In this document: positions 9,149 to 17,659 of the stretch, piece after piece
Numbering within the stretch: the stretch's first letter is position 1
Layout of the letters: every line of letters begins with the position of its first letter
Source of the DNA: Luteolibacter sp. SL250
GTDB taxonomy: Bacteria; Verrucomicrobiota; Verrucomicrobiia; Verrucomicrobiales; Akkermansiaceae
Assembly (NCBI RefSeq): GCF_026625605.1
Contig: NZ_CP113054.1
Span: 744,001 to 808,000 of the forward strand
Length of the DNA: 64,000 nt
Direction of reading: 5' to 3'
Program-made: the position numbers and the translations under genes
The notes under the pieces: model-generated
Told to the model about the DNA's origin: nothing
Seen by the model: only the letters and a program-made list of their open reading frames with translations
The model's database searches: none

Positions 9149-12100
9149 CGGCGGAGATTGCTACCGGAGGGGGCGACGACGCGGGGACGTGGCACTTTCG
9201 GGGCTTCGGTGCCATCATTGGGTGGTGTGAGATCCAGGGGCACCCAATTGATCTGGTCGCCGTCGCGCACGAACTGCCGGCCCGCTTCGGTGCTCCGGTA
9301 GCTGGTCTGGCCCCGGACCAGTTGGTCCGCCGCCTTGCGGTCCGCCCACAGCATGTCATGGACGCGGGTGGTGGACACGGCCTCTGTGTCATCGGTCCTC
9401 AGGAAGGGGAATTTTCCTCCGCCCACCGCTTCGAATGCAAGGGGGCGGTAGCGGATTTCCTTCAACCTCACCTCTTCGCTGGCACTCCGGAACTGGACGC
9501 GGCAATCGAGTACTTTGGCGAAGAACGAGGCTTCCTCCTCAGACAGGCCGGTCCATCTACCGTCCACATCTCCTTTGAGCGGCACTTCGAGGATGTCACC
9601 TCCCTGCAGGGGGATATCCTTGGCCCTCGCCTGTTCCGGGGAATCGGATGCGGGCGATGCGGCGATGATCGAGGCGAGATCCACCTTGAGGATCTCCTCG
9701 CCGCCATCCTGGTTCAACCTGCGGATTCTCAGGTTGGCGAAGTCCGGATGGTTCCAGATGACGACCAGTTCCCTGAACACCCTGTGTTTGTCCAGAGCGG
9801 TCAGTATTTTTCCGGGTGTGGTGCCTTGGGTCACCGCCTCCCGCGAAGACAGCACGTCCGCCAGCACCTCGACCAAGGTGGGTGCGGGGAGGGTCGTTCC
9901 GTTCGTCTCCAGATGGTGGAATTTCCTGGCCGGGAGGCCCGGGGCCTCGATGCGGATCATGGAACGCCGCTGCTTCACCACATCCCCCGCAGCCTTCGTT
10001 TCCTCCGCGCTCTTCTCCCGCGGGATGAGCTTCACGACATCTCCAGGCTGGAGGAAGAAAGGCTTCACCGGTTCCGGTGGCTTCGCCGGTCCGGTCGAGA
10101 TCCGGATCCGCATCCCGCTGAGGTCGAGATCGATGTCGGGCCAGCCCTTGCGGCTGATGATCGCATTGTTCCAGATGCCCCAGGTTACGGGCCCATCTTT
10201 CAGGAACAACGAGATGTCCCGTAGTTCGCCCCATGGGAGTTCCTTCTTGGTCGGATCGAAAGCCAGCAGATCCCCTCTGATCTGATAGGTCTCCATGGCA
10301 TCGCCGATCCCGATGCTGACGGGAAAGGAAATCCTGCGCCGCAAATGCCACTGGAGGTCGTCGGGAAATCCGCTGTTGAAGGAGGTGCCACGCGATGCTT
10401 CCGGAGACGTGGTGTGGGAGAGTTCGACCACATCGCCCCACTGGAGTGCCGGAAACGGGGCCTCCTGATCCAGCGTGCCCTTCGCGACCTGCTCCACGGT
10501 GCCCTCCGCGTTCTTTCTCCAGATCGTGAACGAAGAGGGTGCGATGGAGATGCCCAAGCCCTGCTGCAGCATCAGCAGTTCAAGGGGCGACTCGGGATCC
10601 AGAAGCAGCCGTGCCAGGTCCATCGGCGGGGAATCTCCTTTCGTTTGGAGAATGGTGTGACCTCTGGGCGTAAAGGGTGCCAACAGGATCACCGCAGGCT
10701 TGTCCGCCAGCATCGGTATGATGAACCGGCGCGTGATGGCCAGGCGCATTTCCGGAGTGGAACCCCGCGGCGTTTCCGAGGCGGAAGGTTCGCCCGCAAG
10801 TCCCTTCAGCCACTCCTCATCCGGCTTTGCCCCGCCATCCAGCAGTGTGCGGAACACCTCCATCCTCGGCCACGACGATGAACTTTCGGAGATATCCGCG
10901 CCTGCGGCGATCCGCAGCGCGGAGTAGGCTCCCACCCGGTAGGAGCCGGCGTGATCCGCGGGTACATTCGGCGGGACCATCCGCCCGGTGAACATCACGT
11001 TGGGATCCGCTCCATGGTCCAGCAGCGCCTTGATCAGGGCAGGGTTCCATTTCTTCGTGGCGAGGATGATCAGGGGCAACCCTTCGGGGGTGGTCGCATT
11101 GGGATCCGCTCCCTTGCCGGTGAGCCAGCCCACCGCCTTGGTGGCTTCCCAGTTCACTGCCTTGATGAGCAACGGAGTGGGATCCGGCTCCGTGACTTTC
11201 GGAAGCATCATCTCCAGCAGATCCGTGTTGCCCCGGCCTGCGGCCACCATCAGCGGGGTATCGCCTGGTTCAACCTGGAAGGCTGCCTGGGAATAAGGTG
11301 CGCTGGAGCTTTTCCACTTCACCTTGGCAAGCACTGACGGGTTGGCCCCCATCGTGAGCAGCCGCTCCGCAAGCTTCGCGTTCTCGAAAAACACGGCCAT
11401 GTGGAGAGCATTCACACTTTCTTCGGGGATGACCGTGTTCACATCCGCTCCGGAATCCAACAGCAGATCAACCGTTGGTTGGTAGCCCCGGCGGATGGCC
11501 ATCAGCAACGGTGGGCCGCCCCTTGGCAGCGGCTTGTTCACGTCCAGGCCGCTCTTGAGCAACAGTTCGATGATCTTCGGCCGACAGGTGTCGATGGCTA
11601 GGAACATCGGCGTCAGGTGGCCGCTTCCTTCCACGCTGGCCCCGGCTTTGACCAGCGCCTCCGCCATGGCCAGGTTGCCGTTGGAGGCGGCCATCCCCAG
11701 CGGGGTGGTGGGGCCGGTTTCTCCTTCGCCCGTCACGTTCGGATTCGCCCCGCGTTCGAGGAGATACGTCACCACGCGGAGTTGGTTGGCCCTTGCGGCG
11801 GCTGTCAGCAGAGAGCTGCCGTTGGCGATGTCCGGGCTGGTCTTCTCAAGGACTTTGATCCGGGCAAGTTCCCTTGATTCCTCATCATCGGGCATATTTC
11901 CGATCTCCGGCAGTTTTCCTCCGAGAGCGGCGAGCGAGTTCCGTGCCGGGACGGTCTGGTCTCCCTCCGGAAACTCCTTCAGGAGCTTCTGGAAGAGGGA
12001 GACCGCCTCATCCTTGCGGCCCTGCTTCCTCTTCAGCTCCGCGAGGCGGAAGAGGGCGGTCGCGGCGAAGTTCCGCTGGGCCTCATAGCGGGAGAGGATC

Positions 12101-12252
12101 TCGGAGTACTGCCTGGCGGCGGTGTCAGCGTCGCGGGTCACCTCCTCGGCGTAGAGCGCGTCGCGCATCAGTTCATTCACCGGGGTTTCGGCGGAGCCGC
12201 GGATTGAGATGAGGGAAAGGAAGGTGACCGTCAGGATCAGGTTGGGCTTCAT
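9145..12252 (-). CDS. Exported TPR/ankyrin-repeat protein with GDV-motif C-terminal domains
   Basis: About 1035 residues. A signal peptide (MKPNLILTVTFLSLISIRGSA) is followed by a short TPR-like part (about 30-110), then many ankyrin repeats (about 150-470), recognisable by repeated LLLxxGADVN-type endings. The second half is mostly beta and contains three segments shaped like LQWGDVVELS, LQPGDVVKLIP and LQGGDILEVPL, similar to the soluble-ligand-binding (SLBB/GDV) motifs of polysaccharide export proteins. A TTG 12 bases upstream also opens the frame; the ATG at 12252 gives the cleanest signal peptide. Its last four bases overlap the sensor kinase start, so it heads the operon. Periplasmic ankyrin proteins of this kind have no assigned role. 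Confidence 0.8.
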   Translation of the reverse strand: MKPNLILTVTFLSLISIRGSAETPVNELMRDALYAEEVTRDADTAARQYSEILSRYEAQRNFAATALFRLAELKRKQGRKDEAVSLFQKLLKEFPEGDQTVPARNSLAALGGKLPEIGNMPDDEESRELARIKVLEKTSPDIANGSSLLTAAARANQLRVVTYLLERGANPNVTGEGETGPTTPLGMAASNGNLAMAEALVKAGASVEGSGHLTPMFLAIDTCRPKIIELLLKSGLDVNKPLPRGGPPLLMAIRRGYQPTVDLLLDSGADVNTVIPEESVNALHMAVFFENAKLAERLLTMGANPSVLAKVKWKSSSAPYSQAAFQVEPGDTPLMVAAGRGNTDLLEMMLPKVTEPDPTPLLIKAVNWEATKAVGWLTGKGADPNATTPEGLPLIILATKKWNPALIKALLDHGADPNVMFTGRMVPPNVPADHAGSYRVGAYSALRIAAGADISESSSSWPRMEVFRTLLDGGAKPDEEWLKGLAGEPSASETPRGSTPEMRLAITRRFIIPMLADKPAVILLAPFTPRGHTILQTKGDSPPMDLARLLLDPESPLELLMLQQGLGISIAPSSFTIWRKNAEGTVEQVAKGTLDQEAPFPALQWGDVVELSHTTSPEASRGTSFNSGFPDDLQWHLRRRISFPVSIGIGDAMETYQIRGDLLAFDPTKKELPWGELRDISLFLKDGPVTWGIWNNAIISRKGWPDIDLDLSGMRIRISTGPAKPPEPVKPFFLQPGDVVKLIPREKSAEETKAAGDVVKQRRSMIRIEAPGLPARKFHHLETNGTTLPAPTLVEVLADVLSSREAVTQGTTPGKILTALDKHRVFRELVVIWNHPDFANLRIRRLNQDGGEEILKVDLASIIAASPASDSPEQARAKDIPLQGGDILEVPLKGDVDGRWTGLSEEEASFFAKVLDCRVQFRSASEEVRLKEIRYRPLAFEAVGGGKFPFLRTDDTEAVSTTRVHDMLWADRKAADQLVRGQTSYRSTEAGRQFVRDGDQINWVPLDLTPPNDGTEAPKVPRPRVVAPSGSNLRR

Positions 12253-12264
12253 GAGGGCATTCAA

Positions 12265-12302
12265 TCCGGAATTCCGGAAAGGAGTGTCATGGAACGGTCA
12301 TG
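12265..12302 (-). promoter_or_regulatory. Candidate response-regulator box plus palindrome upstream of the ankyrin/two-component operon
   Basis: GTCATG occurs at 12286-12291 and again at 12297-12302, exactly 11 nt apart, one helical turn, as is usual for tandem OmpR/PhoB-type binding sites. Between this and the ATG lies a perfect 14-bp palindrome TCCGGAATTCCGGA (12265-12278). The position, 13-50 bases before the first gene of an operon that encodes such a regulator, fits autoregulation. The repeat is only six exact bases long, so chance is possible. Confidence 0.4.
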
Positions 12303-12346
12303 AAATCGATGGAAATCACCCGTGCTGGGGGAGACTGCCGGGCATC

Positions 12347-12380
12347 AAAAAAGCGGAGCCTTGTGCAGGCTCCGCTTTTC
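12347..12380 (-). terminator. Intrinsic terminator after ssb
   Basis: AAAGCGGAGCC (12350-12360) and GGCTCCGCTTT (12368-12378) form an 11-bp stem with a seven-base loop. A run of A at 12347-12352 reads as a U-run on the minus strand. It closes the pth-rpsF-ssb unit and separates it from the ankyrin operon. Confidence 0.85.
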
Positions 12381-12415
12381 CAAATGGAATGCAGGATGGA
12401 TTTCCGTTCCGTGGA

Positions 12416-12886
12416 TCAGAACGGGATGTCGTCCTCGTCGCCGTAGTCTTCCGGAGGAGCGGCGGAGGCTCCCTGCGGACGGCCGCCCTGTTGGGGCGGG
12501 CGCGAGCTTTGCTGGCCTCCCCCCTGCGGGATCTGGCCGCCGGAGCCGCCTTTGCCGTCGGGAAGGAACTGGAGGCTTTCCGCGACCACCTTCAGCTTGC
12601 TGCGCTTCTGGCCGGTCTGCTTGTCGTCCCAGGTGTCCATCTGGAGGCGGCCCTCGATGTAGGCGCCGCGTCCCTTGGTCAGGTACTGCTGGGCGAGCTC
12701 CGCCTGGCGGCCCCACAACGTGATGTCCACGAAGGTGGTTTCCTCCTGGCGCTGGTTCTGCTCGTTGTTCCAGACGCGGTTGATGGCCAGCGCGATGTCC
12801 GCGACAGCGGTTCCCTTCGGGGTGTATCTCAGCTCCGGGTCACGGGTGAGGTTCCCGATGAGCATGACTTTGTTCAGGTTGGCCAT
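12416..12886 (-). CDS. ssb: Single-stranded DNA-binding protein
   Basis: 156 residues: OB-fold domain (about 1-108) starting MANLNKVMLIGNLTRDPELR, with conserved aromatic and basic residues, a Gly/Gln/Pro-rich linker, and the acidic C-terminal tail ending DDIPF, which binds partner repair and replication proteins. It coats single-stranded DNA during replication, recombination and repair. It follows rpsF by 64 bases, the usual order, and is followed by a strong terminator. Confidence 0.97.
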   Translation of the reverse strand: MANLNKVMLIGNLTRDPELRYTPKGTAVADIALAINRVWNNEQNQRQEETTFVDITLWGRQAELAQQYLTKGRGAYIEGRLQMDTWDDKQTGQKRSKLKVVAESLQFLPDGKGGSGGQIPQGGGQQSSRPPQQGGRPQGASAAPPEDYGDEDDIPF

Positions 12887-12950
12887 GGCGGTGGAGACTA
12901 GGGATGATCGGGTTCCTGCGCAAGGACTGTTCTGGGGAACAGTCCGGAAA

Positions 12951-13238
12951 TCAGGCCAGACGCTGGTAGTGTTGGAGGTGGACGTTGTCGTTCAGCTTCA
13001 GGCGGGCCTCGATCTTCTTGATCGCTTCGGCAGGGGCGCTGAGGGTGTAGTCGACATAGTGGCCGGCGTCCACGTGGCGGGAGGTGTAGGCGAACTGCTT
13101 GCGGCCGATCTGGTTCACTTTCTCGATCTTCGCGCCTTCGCCTTCGATCTCCTTGGCGACGGCTTTGATGGTGTCATCGATCGTTCCGTCGATGTTCTTC
13201 GGGTTGAGGATGATCAGACCTTGGTACTTGCGGCTCAT
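12951..13238 (-). CDS. rpsF: 30S ribosomal protein S6
   Basis: 95 residues beginning MSRKYQGLIILNPKN, a ferredoxin-like fold protein of the small-subunit platform. The start is chosen by homology; the same frame is open further upstream but those residues do not belong to S6. The ATG lies inside the 3' end of pth, so the two genes overlap by about 65 bases. No clear SD sequence precedes it, and translation may depend on ribosomes finishing pth. No rpsR (S18) gene follows, unlike in many bacteria. Confidence 0.95.
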   Translation of the reverse strand: MSRKYQGLIILNPKNIDGTIDDTIKAVAKEIEGEGAKIEKVNQIGRKQFAYTSRHVDAGHYVDYTLSAPAEAIKKIEARLKLNDNVHLQHYQRLA

Positions 13239-13815
13239 CTGCAGGAGTTGGTTTGGTGAGGGTATGGAAACGGTTCGCCGCGGCGGCGAGACCTTGGGAA
13301 CGCGCAAGCTGCACCGCTGCGAGGGCGGTGGCAAGCGTGTTTTCCAGCACCGGGCGCTCGTCCGGGGCGAATTTTCCCAGGACATGGCCGACCATTTCGC
13401 CGGGCTGGCTGCCGCCGATTCCCACCTTCAGCCGGGGGAAGGCATCCGTATGCAGGTGCTGGATGATGGATTTGATGCCGTTGTGCCCTCCCGCTGATCC
13501 TTTCTCCCGGAACCTGAGGGTGCCGAGTGGCAGGGAGACATCGTCATAAACCACCAGGATGTTCTCCGGGGACCATTTGTGGAAGGAGAGGATCTGCTGG
13601 AGCGCCCGCCCGCTCAGGTTCATGAACGTCTGCGGTTTGAGGAGCAGCGTCCCGTCGCCGGGGATTTTCGCCAGGTGGCTCTGCCACTTCGGCACGCTCT
13701 GGAATGCCGTCCCGGTATCCGCCGCCAGCCGGTCCAGCACCATGAATCCGACATTGTGGCGGGTATCCTCATATTGGCGGCCGGGATTCCCGAGCCCCAC
13801 GATCAACTGGAACAT
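13174..13815 (-). CDS. pth: Peptidyl-tRNA hydrolase
   Basis: 213 residues. It removes peptides from prematurely released peptidyl-tRNA so the tRNA can be recycled. The N-terminus is FQLIVGLGNPG with Asn10, catalytic His20 in YEDTRHNVGF and the YDDVSLPLG motif. The start at 13815 is the ATG directly before FQLIVGLGN; a longer open frame upstream has no family match. The tail (TKPTPADEPQVPRSD and onward) is Pro/Arg-rich and lies over the start of rpsF, which is longer than usual for this enzyme. Confidence 0.95.
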   Translation of the reverse strand: MFQLIVGLGNPGRQYEDTRHNVGFMVLDRLAADTGTAFQSVPKWQSHLAKIPGDGTLLLKPQTFMNLSGRALQQILSFHKWSPENILVVYDDVSLPLGTLRFREKGSAGGHNGIKSIIQHLHTDAFPRLKVGIGGSQPGEMVGHVLGKFAPDERPVLENTLATALAAVQLARSQGLAAAANRFHTLTKPTPADEPQVPRSDHPQPEEHRRNDR

Positions 13816-13903
13816 GATGCAGGATGGATGCCTGCCACCGGCCCGTCCAACCCGAAGAGGGATTGGTGGCGGATTCCCCCCCTGCAAATTCCGCTTCTTC
13901 CCT

Positions 13904-15628
13904 TCAACCCCGCACCTTCTCGTCCTCCAGGCGCTTCCGGCGGGCCTCGAGGATCTCGCGGCGGCTGATGATCCCGCATAGCTGCGGGGGAGCCGAACGG
14001 TCCACCACCGGCAGCCGCCCGATTTCGTGCAGGATCATACGGTCCGCGGCCTCCGCCAGGGAATCGTCCGGATGGATCGTGATGGGATGGGTGATGGCCA
14101 CCTCCAGAACCGGTGGTTCCGGATTTTCCTGGACCGCGGCGAAGATGTCCGCCCGTGAAACGACGCCCAGCAGCTCCCGGTCATCCCCGATGATGGGGAA
14201 CAGCCGTGCCCGGCTCCAGCGGGTGGAACTGGTGGAGATGAGATCCCCCAGCTCGCGCACGGTCGTGTTCCGGCCGACCACCAGAGGATCCCGGATCATG
14301 AGGTCCGCCACCGTGCCGCCGTGGAGGGGATCCGGCTCGTAGTCCTCCGGCACCCGCACGCCGCTGCGGGCCAGTTTTTCCGTCATGATGGACTCCTTCA
14401 TGAGCCACTTGGAGACCAGGATGGCGAACGCACAGCCCAGCAGCAGCGGGCCGAATGTGGCCGTCGAATGGGTCGCCTCGAACGCGAACGCGACCGATGT
14501 CAGGAAAGCGCGGGAGGCCCCGGCGAAGATGGCGGCCATGCCGATCAATGCGGCGATGCCCAAAGGAAATCCTTCGAAGCCCGGCAAGCCGGCCAGGGCA
14601 TGGGCGGTGAGAGCTCCCACCGCCCCGCCGATGGTCATGACAGGCGCCAATGTCCCCCCGGCCGTGCCGCTACCCAGGCAGATCGACCAGGAAAGGAATT
14701 TCAGCACCAACAGGGCAGCGAGTGCGGGAAGAAGCATGCCGCCGTCCAGGAGAGTCCGGAGATTGCCATAGCCCGGGCCCATGGTACGGGGATCCACCCA
14801 GCCGATCAACCCCACTACCAGGCCTCCGATGGCTGGCCACCACATCCAGTGGAAGGGCAGCTTTTCAAAGGCATGCTCGATGGCGTGCAGCGTGTGGGTG
14901 AGGATGACCGCCGCCAGCCCGCACACCGCACCGATGACCACCGAGCCGACCGCGAGCATGGGGCCGGGTGCATCCGGAGCGGGCAGCGGCAGCATCGGAA
15001 ACGGCTCGCCCACCACGCCGCGGACTGCCATCGCCGCACCCGCGGCCATCGCGACCGGAAGCAGGCTGCGGCCGCGGAACTCGAACAACAGCAGCTCGAT
15101 CGCGAGCAGGACGCCCGCCAGGGGAGTCCCGAACACCGCGGTCATGCCCGCCGCCGCGCCCGCGGACAGCAGGATCTTCCGCTCCGCCGCACTGTGCGGC
15201 AGCCACTGGCCGGCCAGGGAGCCGATCGCTCCGCCCGTTGCGATGATCGGGCCTTCCGCGCCGAACGGGCCTCCGGTTCCGATGGAAAGAGCGGTGGAGA
15301 GGGGTTTCAGGATCGCGACTTTCAACGGGATCCGACTGCCCCCCGTCATCACCCCCTGCATCGCCTCCGGGATGCCGTGGCCGCGGATCGCAGGGCTTCC
15401 GAAGCGTGCGATCAACCCGATGGCCAGTCCGCCCAGCGCGGGAACGAAGATGGCCAACCATCCGAGGGTGGCGAAATCGGGATCGCTTTCATGGAAGGAA
15501 AACCGCCCGTGGAAAGCCAATTGGGTGATGAGGTGGATCAGCTTCAGCAGTCCGATCCCTGCGAACGCAACCACCACCCCCAGGGGAATGGCGGTCAGCG
15601 CGAGCTTCAGTCCGGCCTTTCCCTTCAT
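13904..15628 (-). CDS. ClC-family chloride channel/transporter with two CBS domains
   Basis: 574 residues with about ten or more hydrophobic helices. Selectivity-filter motifs: GHGIPEA, GGPFGAEGPII (in place of the usual GxEGP) and GSGTAGGTLAP. Two CBS domains form the cytoplasmic C-terminus (about 430-565; VADLMIRDPLVV and ITHPITIHPDDSL) and may bind adenine nucleotides. Its ATG overlaps the marR stop by four bases, so it is co-transcribed with that regulator and probably controlled by it. Whether it is a channel or a proton antiporter is not decided here. Confidence 0.9.
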   Translation of the reverse strand: MKGKAGLKLALTAIPLGVVVAFAGIGLLKLIHLITQLAFHGRFSFHESDPDFATLGWLAIFVPALGGLAIGLIARFGSPAIRGHGIPEAMQGVMTGGSRIPLKVAILKPLSTALSIGTGGPFGAEGPIIATGGAIGSLAGQWLPHSAAERKILLSAGAAAGMTAVFGTPLAGVLLAIELLLFEFRGRSLLPVAMAAGAAMAVRGVVGEPFPMLPLPAPDAPGPMLAVGSVVIGAVCGLAAVILTHTLHAIEHAFEKLPFHWMWWPAIGGLVVGLIGWVDPRTMGPGYGNLRTLLDGGMLLPALAALLVLKFLSWSICLGSGTAGGTLAPVMTIGGAVGALTAHALAGLPGFEGFPLGIAALIGMAAIFAGASRAFLTSVAFAFEATHSTATFGPLLLGCAFAILVSKWLMKESIMTEKLARSGVRVPEDYEPDPLHGGTVADLMIRDPLVVGRNTTVRELGDLISTSSTRWSRARLFPIIGDDRELLGVVSRADIFAAVQENPEPPVLEVAITHPITIHPDDSLAEAADRMILHEIGRLPVVDRSAPPQLCGIISRREILEARRKRLEDEKVRG

Positions 15629-16029
15629 GAGTCGAGGCTGTGGAGGAGGCGCAGGATCTCCGGACTGAGCTGCCCGAGTTCCCGGCGGTGGATGTAGGTG
15701 AGGGTCTCCAGTTTCGACGAACCGAGATCCGTCAAGCCCAGCAGGACCGTCCGTTTGTCCTCGTCGCCCGGTTGGCGGGATACGAGGCCCGCCGCCACCA
15801 GACGCTGGGCCAGTTCCACGGCAGTGTTGTGCTTCACCCGCAGGCGTTCCGCCAGCCTCCCCACGTTCGCCACGGAACCGGGAGTGCCGCGGATCACCAG
15901 CAGCGCCTGATGTTGCTGGGGGGTGAGCCCCTCCGCCGCCGCGGCGTTTTCACTGAACTCCAGGAAGCATCTCAAGGCGTGCCGGAAGTCCGCCAGCGCG
16001 GTGTAGTCCGCATCAGAAAGTCGTTTCAT
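15625..16029 (-). CDS. MarR-family transcriptional regulator
   Basis: 134 residues with a winged-helix core: LTPQQHQALLVIRGTPGSV, the recognition part RLRVKHNTAVELAQRL and the wing GLVSRQPGDEDKRTVLLGLT. MarR proteins are dimers that bind palindromes and usually repress neighbouring genes, with release by a small ligand. A perfect palindrome lies 13 bases upstream of its start (16042-16060), between it and the divergent HPP gene. It is the first gene of the marR-clc pair. Confidence 0.9.
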   Translation of the reverse strand: MKRLSDADYTALADFRHALRCFLEFSENAAAAEGLTPQQHQALLVIRGTPGSVANVGRLAERLRVKHNTAVELAQRLVAAGLVSRQPGDEDKRTVLLGLTDLGSSKLETLTYIHRRELGQLSPEILRLLHSLDS

Positions 16030-16041
16030 CCGCGCTTGATC

Positions 16042-16060
16042 TATATCGCATTACGATATA
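16042..16060. promoter_or_regulatory. Palindromic operator between marR and the HPP gene
   Basis: TATATCG-CATTA-CGATATA: perfect 7-bp arms with a 5-bp spacer in the 111-base divergent gap. Its size and place fit a MarR-dimer site that controls marR-clc on one side and perhaps the HPP gene on the other. Confidence 0.6.
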
Positions 16061-16140
16061 AGGCAACCGCCCTCGCTCATGATTCACATGAATTTTGTTC
16101 ATCCGGCGGCTGGCGGCCGCCCTTCAGGAAGTGCCCTCAT

Positions 16141-16848
16141 ATGAGAAAATGGACGGATTTGCTGGGCGTCGAATTGAGTGCCGTCAGTTGGAAGGAGAAG
16201 GGGATTTCCCTGCTGGGCGGCATCCTTTCGATTCTTTTCCTCATCTTCTTCACCGGTCGCTGCATGCACCTCCCCCATGCGACCGGCCTCGTCGCGTCGA
16301 TGGGCGCCAGCGCCGTTTTGTTGTTTGCCGTGCCGCACGGCCAGTTGTCCCAGCCATGGCCGGTGCTGGCGGGGCACGGTTTCTCCGCCCTCATCGGCGT
16401 GGCCTGCGCGAGGTGGATCCCGGATCAAACGCTGGCCGCCGCAACCGCCGTCGGTCTGTCCATCGGAGTGATGCATCTCTTCAAATGCATCCATCCTCCC
16501 GGAGGAGCCACCGCGCTCACGGCGGTTCTGGGCGGTTCCGCCGTCCACGCCCTGGGATTCCATTTCGTGCTTTGCCCGGTGTTGGTGAACGGGCTCGTGA
16601 TGGTCGCCATCGCGGTGCTCTTCAACGGCTTCTTCAACTGGAGGAGGTATCCTGCGGCACTGGCCTGGAAGTCCGTGGAGCAACCGGACACCGCCACCCA
16701 CGACCAGGTGATAGCGGCTCTGCGGGAGCTGGATTCGTTCGTGGACATCTCCGAGGATGACCTGATCCGGCTCAGCCGCTCGCTCGCGGAACTTCAGTTG
16801 GCTGCACGCCGCCCTGTCCGTCCTGCCGCAGGAAAGAGAGCGGCGTGA
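16141..16848 (+). CDS. HPP-family membrane protein
   Basis: 235 residues with four to five membrane helices and the family name motif in KCIHPPGGATALTAVLGG. The C-terminal 60 residues are soluble and charged. HPP proteins are integral membrane proteins; some plastid and cyanobacterial members are linked to nitrite transport, but the bacterial role is unclear. The frame is open far upstream, but the ATG at 16141 is right because the upstream part overlaps marR in antisense. AGGAAG lies 12 bases before the ATG. Confidence 0.8.
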   Translation: MRKWTDLLGVELSAVSWKEKGISLLGGILSILFLIFFTGRCMHLPHATGLVASMGASAVLLFAVPHGQLSQPWPVLAGHGFSALIGVACARWIPDQTLAAATAVGLSIGVMHLFKCIHPPGGATALTAVLGGSAVHALGFHFVLCPVLVNGLVMVAIAVLFNGFFNWRRYPAALAWKSVEQPDTATHDQVIAALRELDSFVDISEDDLIRLSRSLAELQLAARRPVRPAAGKRAA

Positions 16849-16896
16849 CAGAGGTAGGCTGGAGAGAGTTTGGGGGAAAACTCCAACGCTATAAAA

Positions 16897-16930
16897 GAAA
16901 GAGCCGACACGGAATGTGCCGGCTCTTTTG
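16897..16930 (-). terminator. Intrinsic terminator after rplY
   Basis: AAAGAGCCGACAC (16898-16910) pairs with GTGCCGGCTCTTT (16916-16928) with one mismatch and a five-base loop. The A-rich left flank reads as U on the minus strand, so it ends the prs-rplY transcripts. The T-run on the right also allows termination of the HPP gene from the other side. Confidence 0.85.
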
Positions 16931-16951
16931 TCAAATACTGATGTCTGGTGA

Positions 16952-17542
16952 TCAAGCGGAGGCGGCTGCCTCGGAGATCGCGGCACCGGACTTGCCGATG
17001 TGGGCGATGACGACCTCACCCGCGTGGGTGGCACGGACACCGGCAGGGAGCTTCACATCGCTGATGTGAAGGGAGTCACCTTCCTGGAGGTGGGTGACAT
17101 CGAACTCGAGGGTGTCCGGCAGATCGTTCGGGAGGCAGGTGATTTCCAGCGCGTGGATGTACTGCTCCAGGATGCCACCGGCCTTCACGCCGACAGGCTC
17201 ACCGTTGAGGTGGGTCGGGATGTGGGCGGTGATTTCGGTCTTCTCGTCGATGGCGAGGAAGTCGGCGTGCAGCGCGGCGCCGGTGAGCGGGTCGTGCTGG
17301 ACGGACTGGAGGAACGCGAGGCGGGTGCCTTCGCCTTCGACGTCGAGGTTGATGAGGATGTTCTCGGAGCTGCTGTGTGCGAGCAGGTCGCTGAAGGTCT
17401 TCGCGTCAACCTTGAGGTTGTGGGCCTCGACGGTGCGCCCGTAGATGACGGATGGCAGCCAGCCTTCGCGGCGCATTTGTTTGAGGCGTCCGGATCCGCT
17501 GCGGGCGCGCGGTGCTGCTTTGAGTGATGCTTTCGTGGCCAT
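16952..17542 (-). CDS. rplY: 50S ribosomal protein L25/general stress protein Ctc
   Basis: 196 residues, the long (Ctc/TL5) form: N-terminal 5S-rRNA-binding domain (about 1-95, with RREGWLPSVIYGR) and C-terminal beta domain (about 100-185, with ALEITCLPNDLPD and LHISDVKLP), plus a short Ala-rich tail. It binds 5S rRNA in the large subunit. It lies 117 bases after prs, the usual neighbour, and is followed by a terminator rather than by pth. Confidence 0.95.
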   Translation of the reverse strand: MATKASLKAAPRARSGSGRLKQMRREGWLPSVIYGRTVEAHNLKVDAKTFSDLLAHSSSENILINLDVEGEGTRLAFLQSVQHDPLTGAALHADFLAIDEKTEITAHIPTHLNGEPVGVKAGGILEQYIHALEITCLPNDLPDTLEFDVTHLQEGDSLHISDVKLPAGVRATHAGEVVIAHIGKSGAAISEAAASA

Positions 17543-17659
17543 GACAGGAGGCGTTCGTGTTCTGGGAAATGCCAGCGGCAGGCCGCGGGCGGGGCGAGGG
17601 ATGTAGCGGGCGGGCGGCCCGTTGTCAAAAATTTGTTTTTAGAAGCGAAAATCGATCCG

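Noticed and set aside
14321..15697. 458-residue plus-strand open frame opposite the ClC gene
   Set aside because: Low-complexity Gln/Arg/Gly composition, no domain, fully antisense to a clear ClC-CBS protein.
16088..16100. TTTTGTTCATCC near the HPP gene as a third GbsR-type operator
   Set aside because: Only the left half-site resembles the motif; no TGAACAAA arm follows at the required distance.
15640..16140. N-terminal extension of the HPP gene
   Set aside because: This part is antisense to marR and shows no membrane segment or family match; the ATG at 16141 gives the normal protein.
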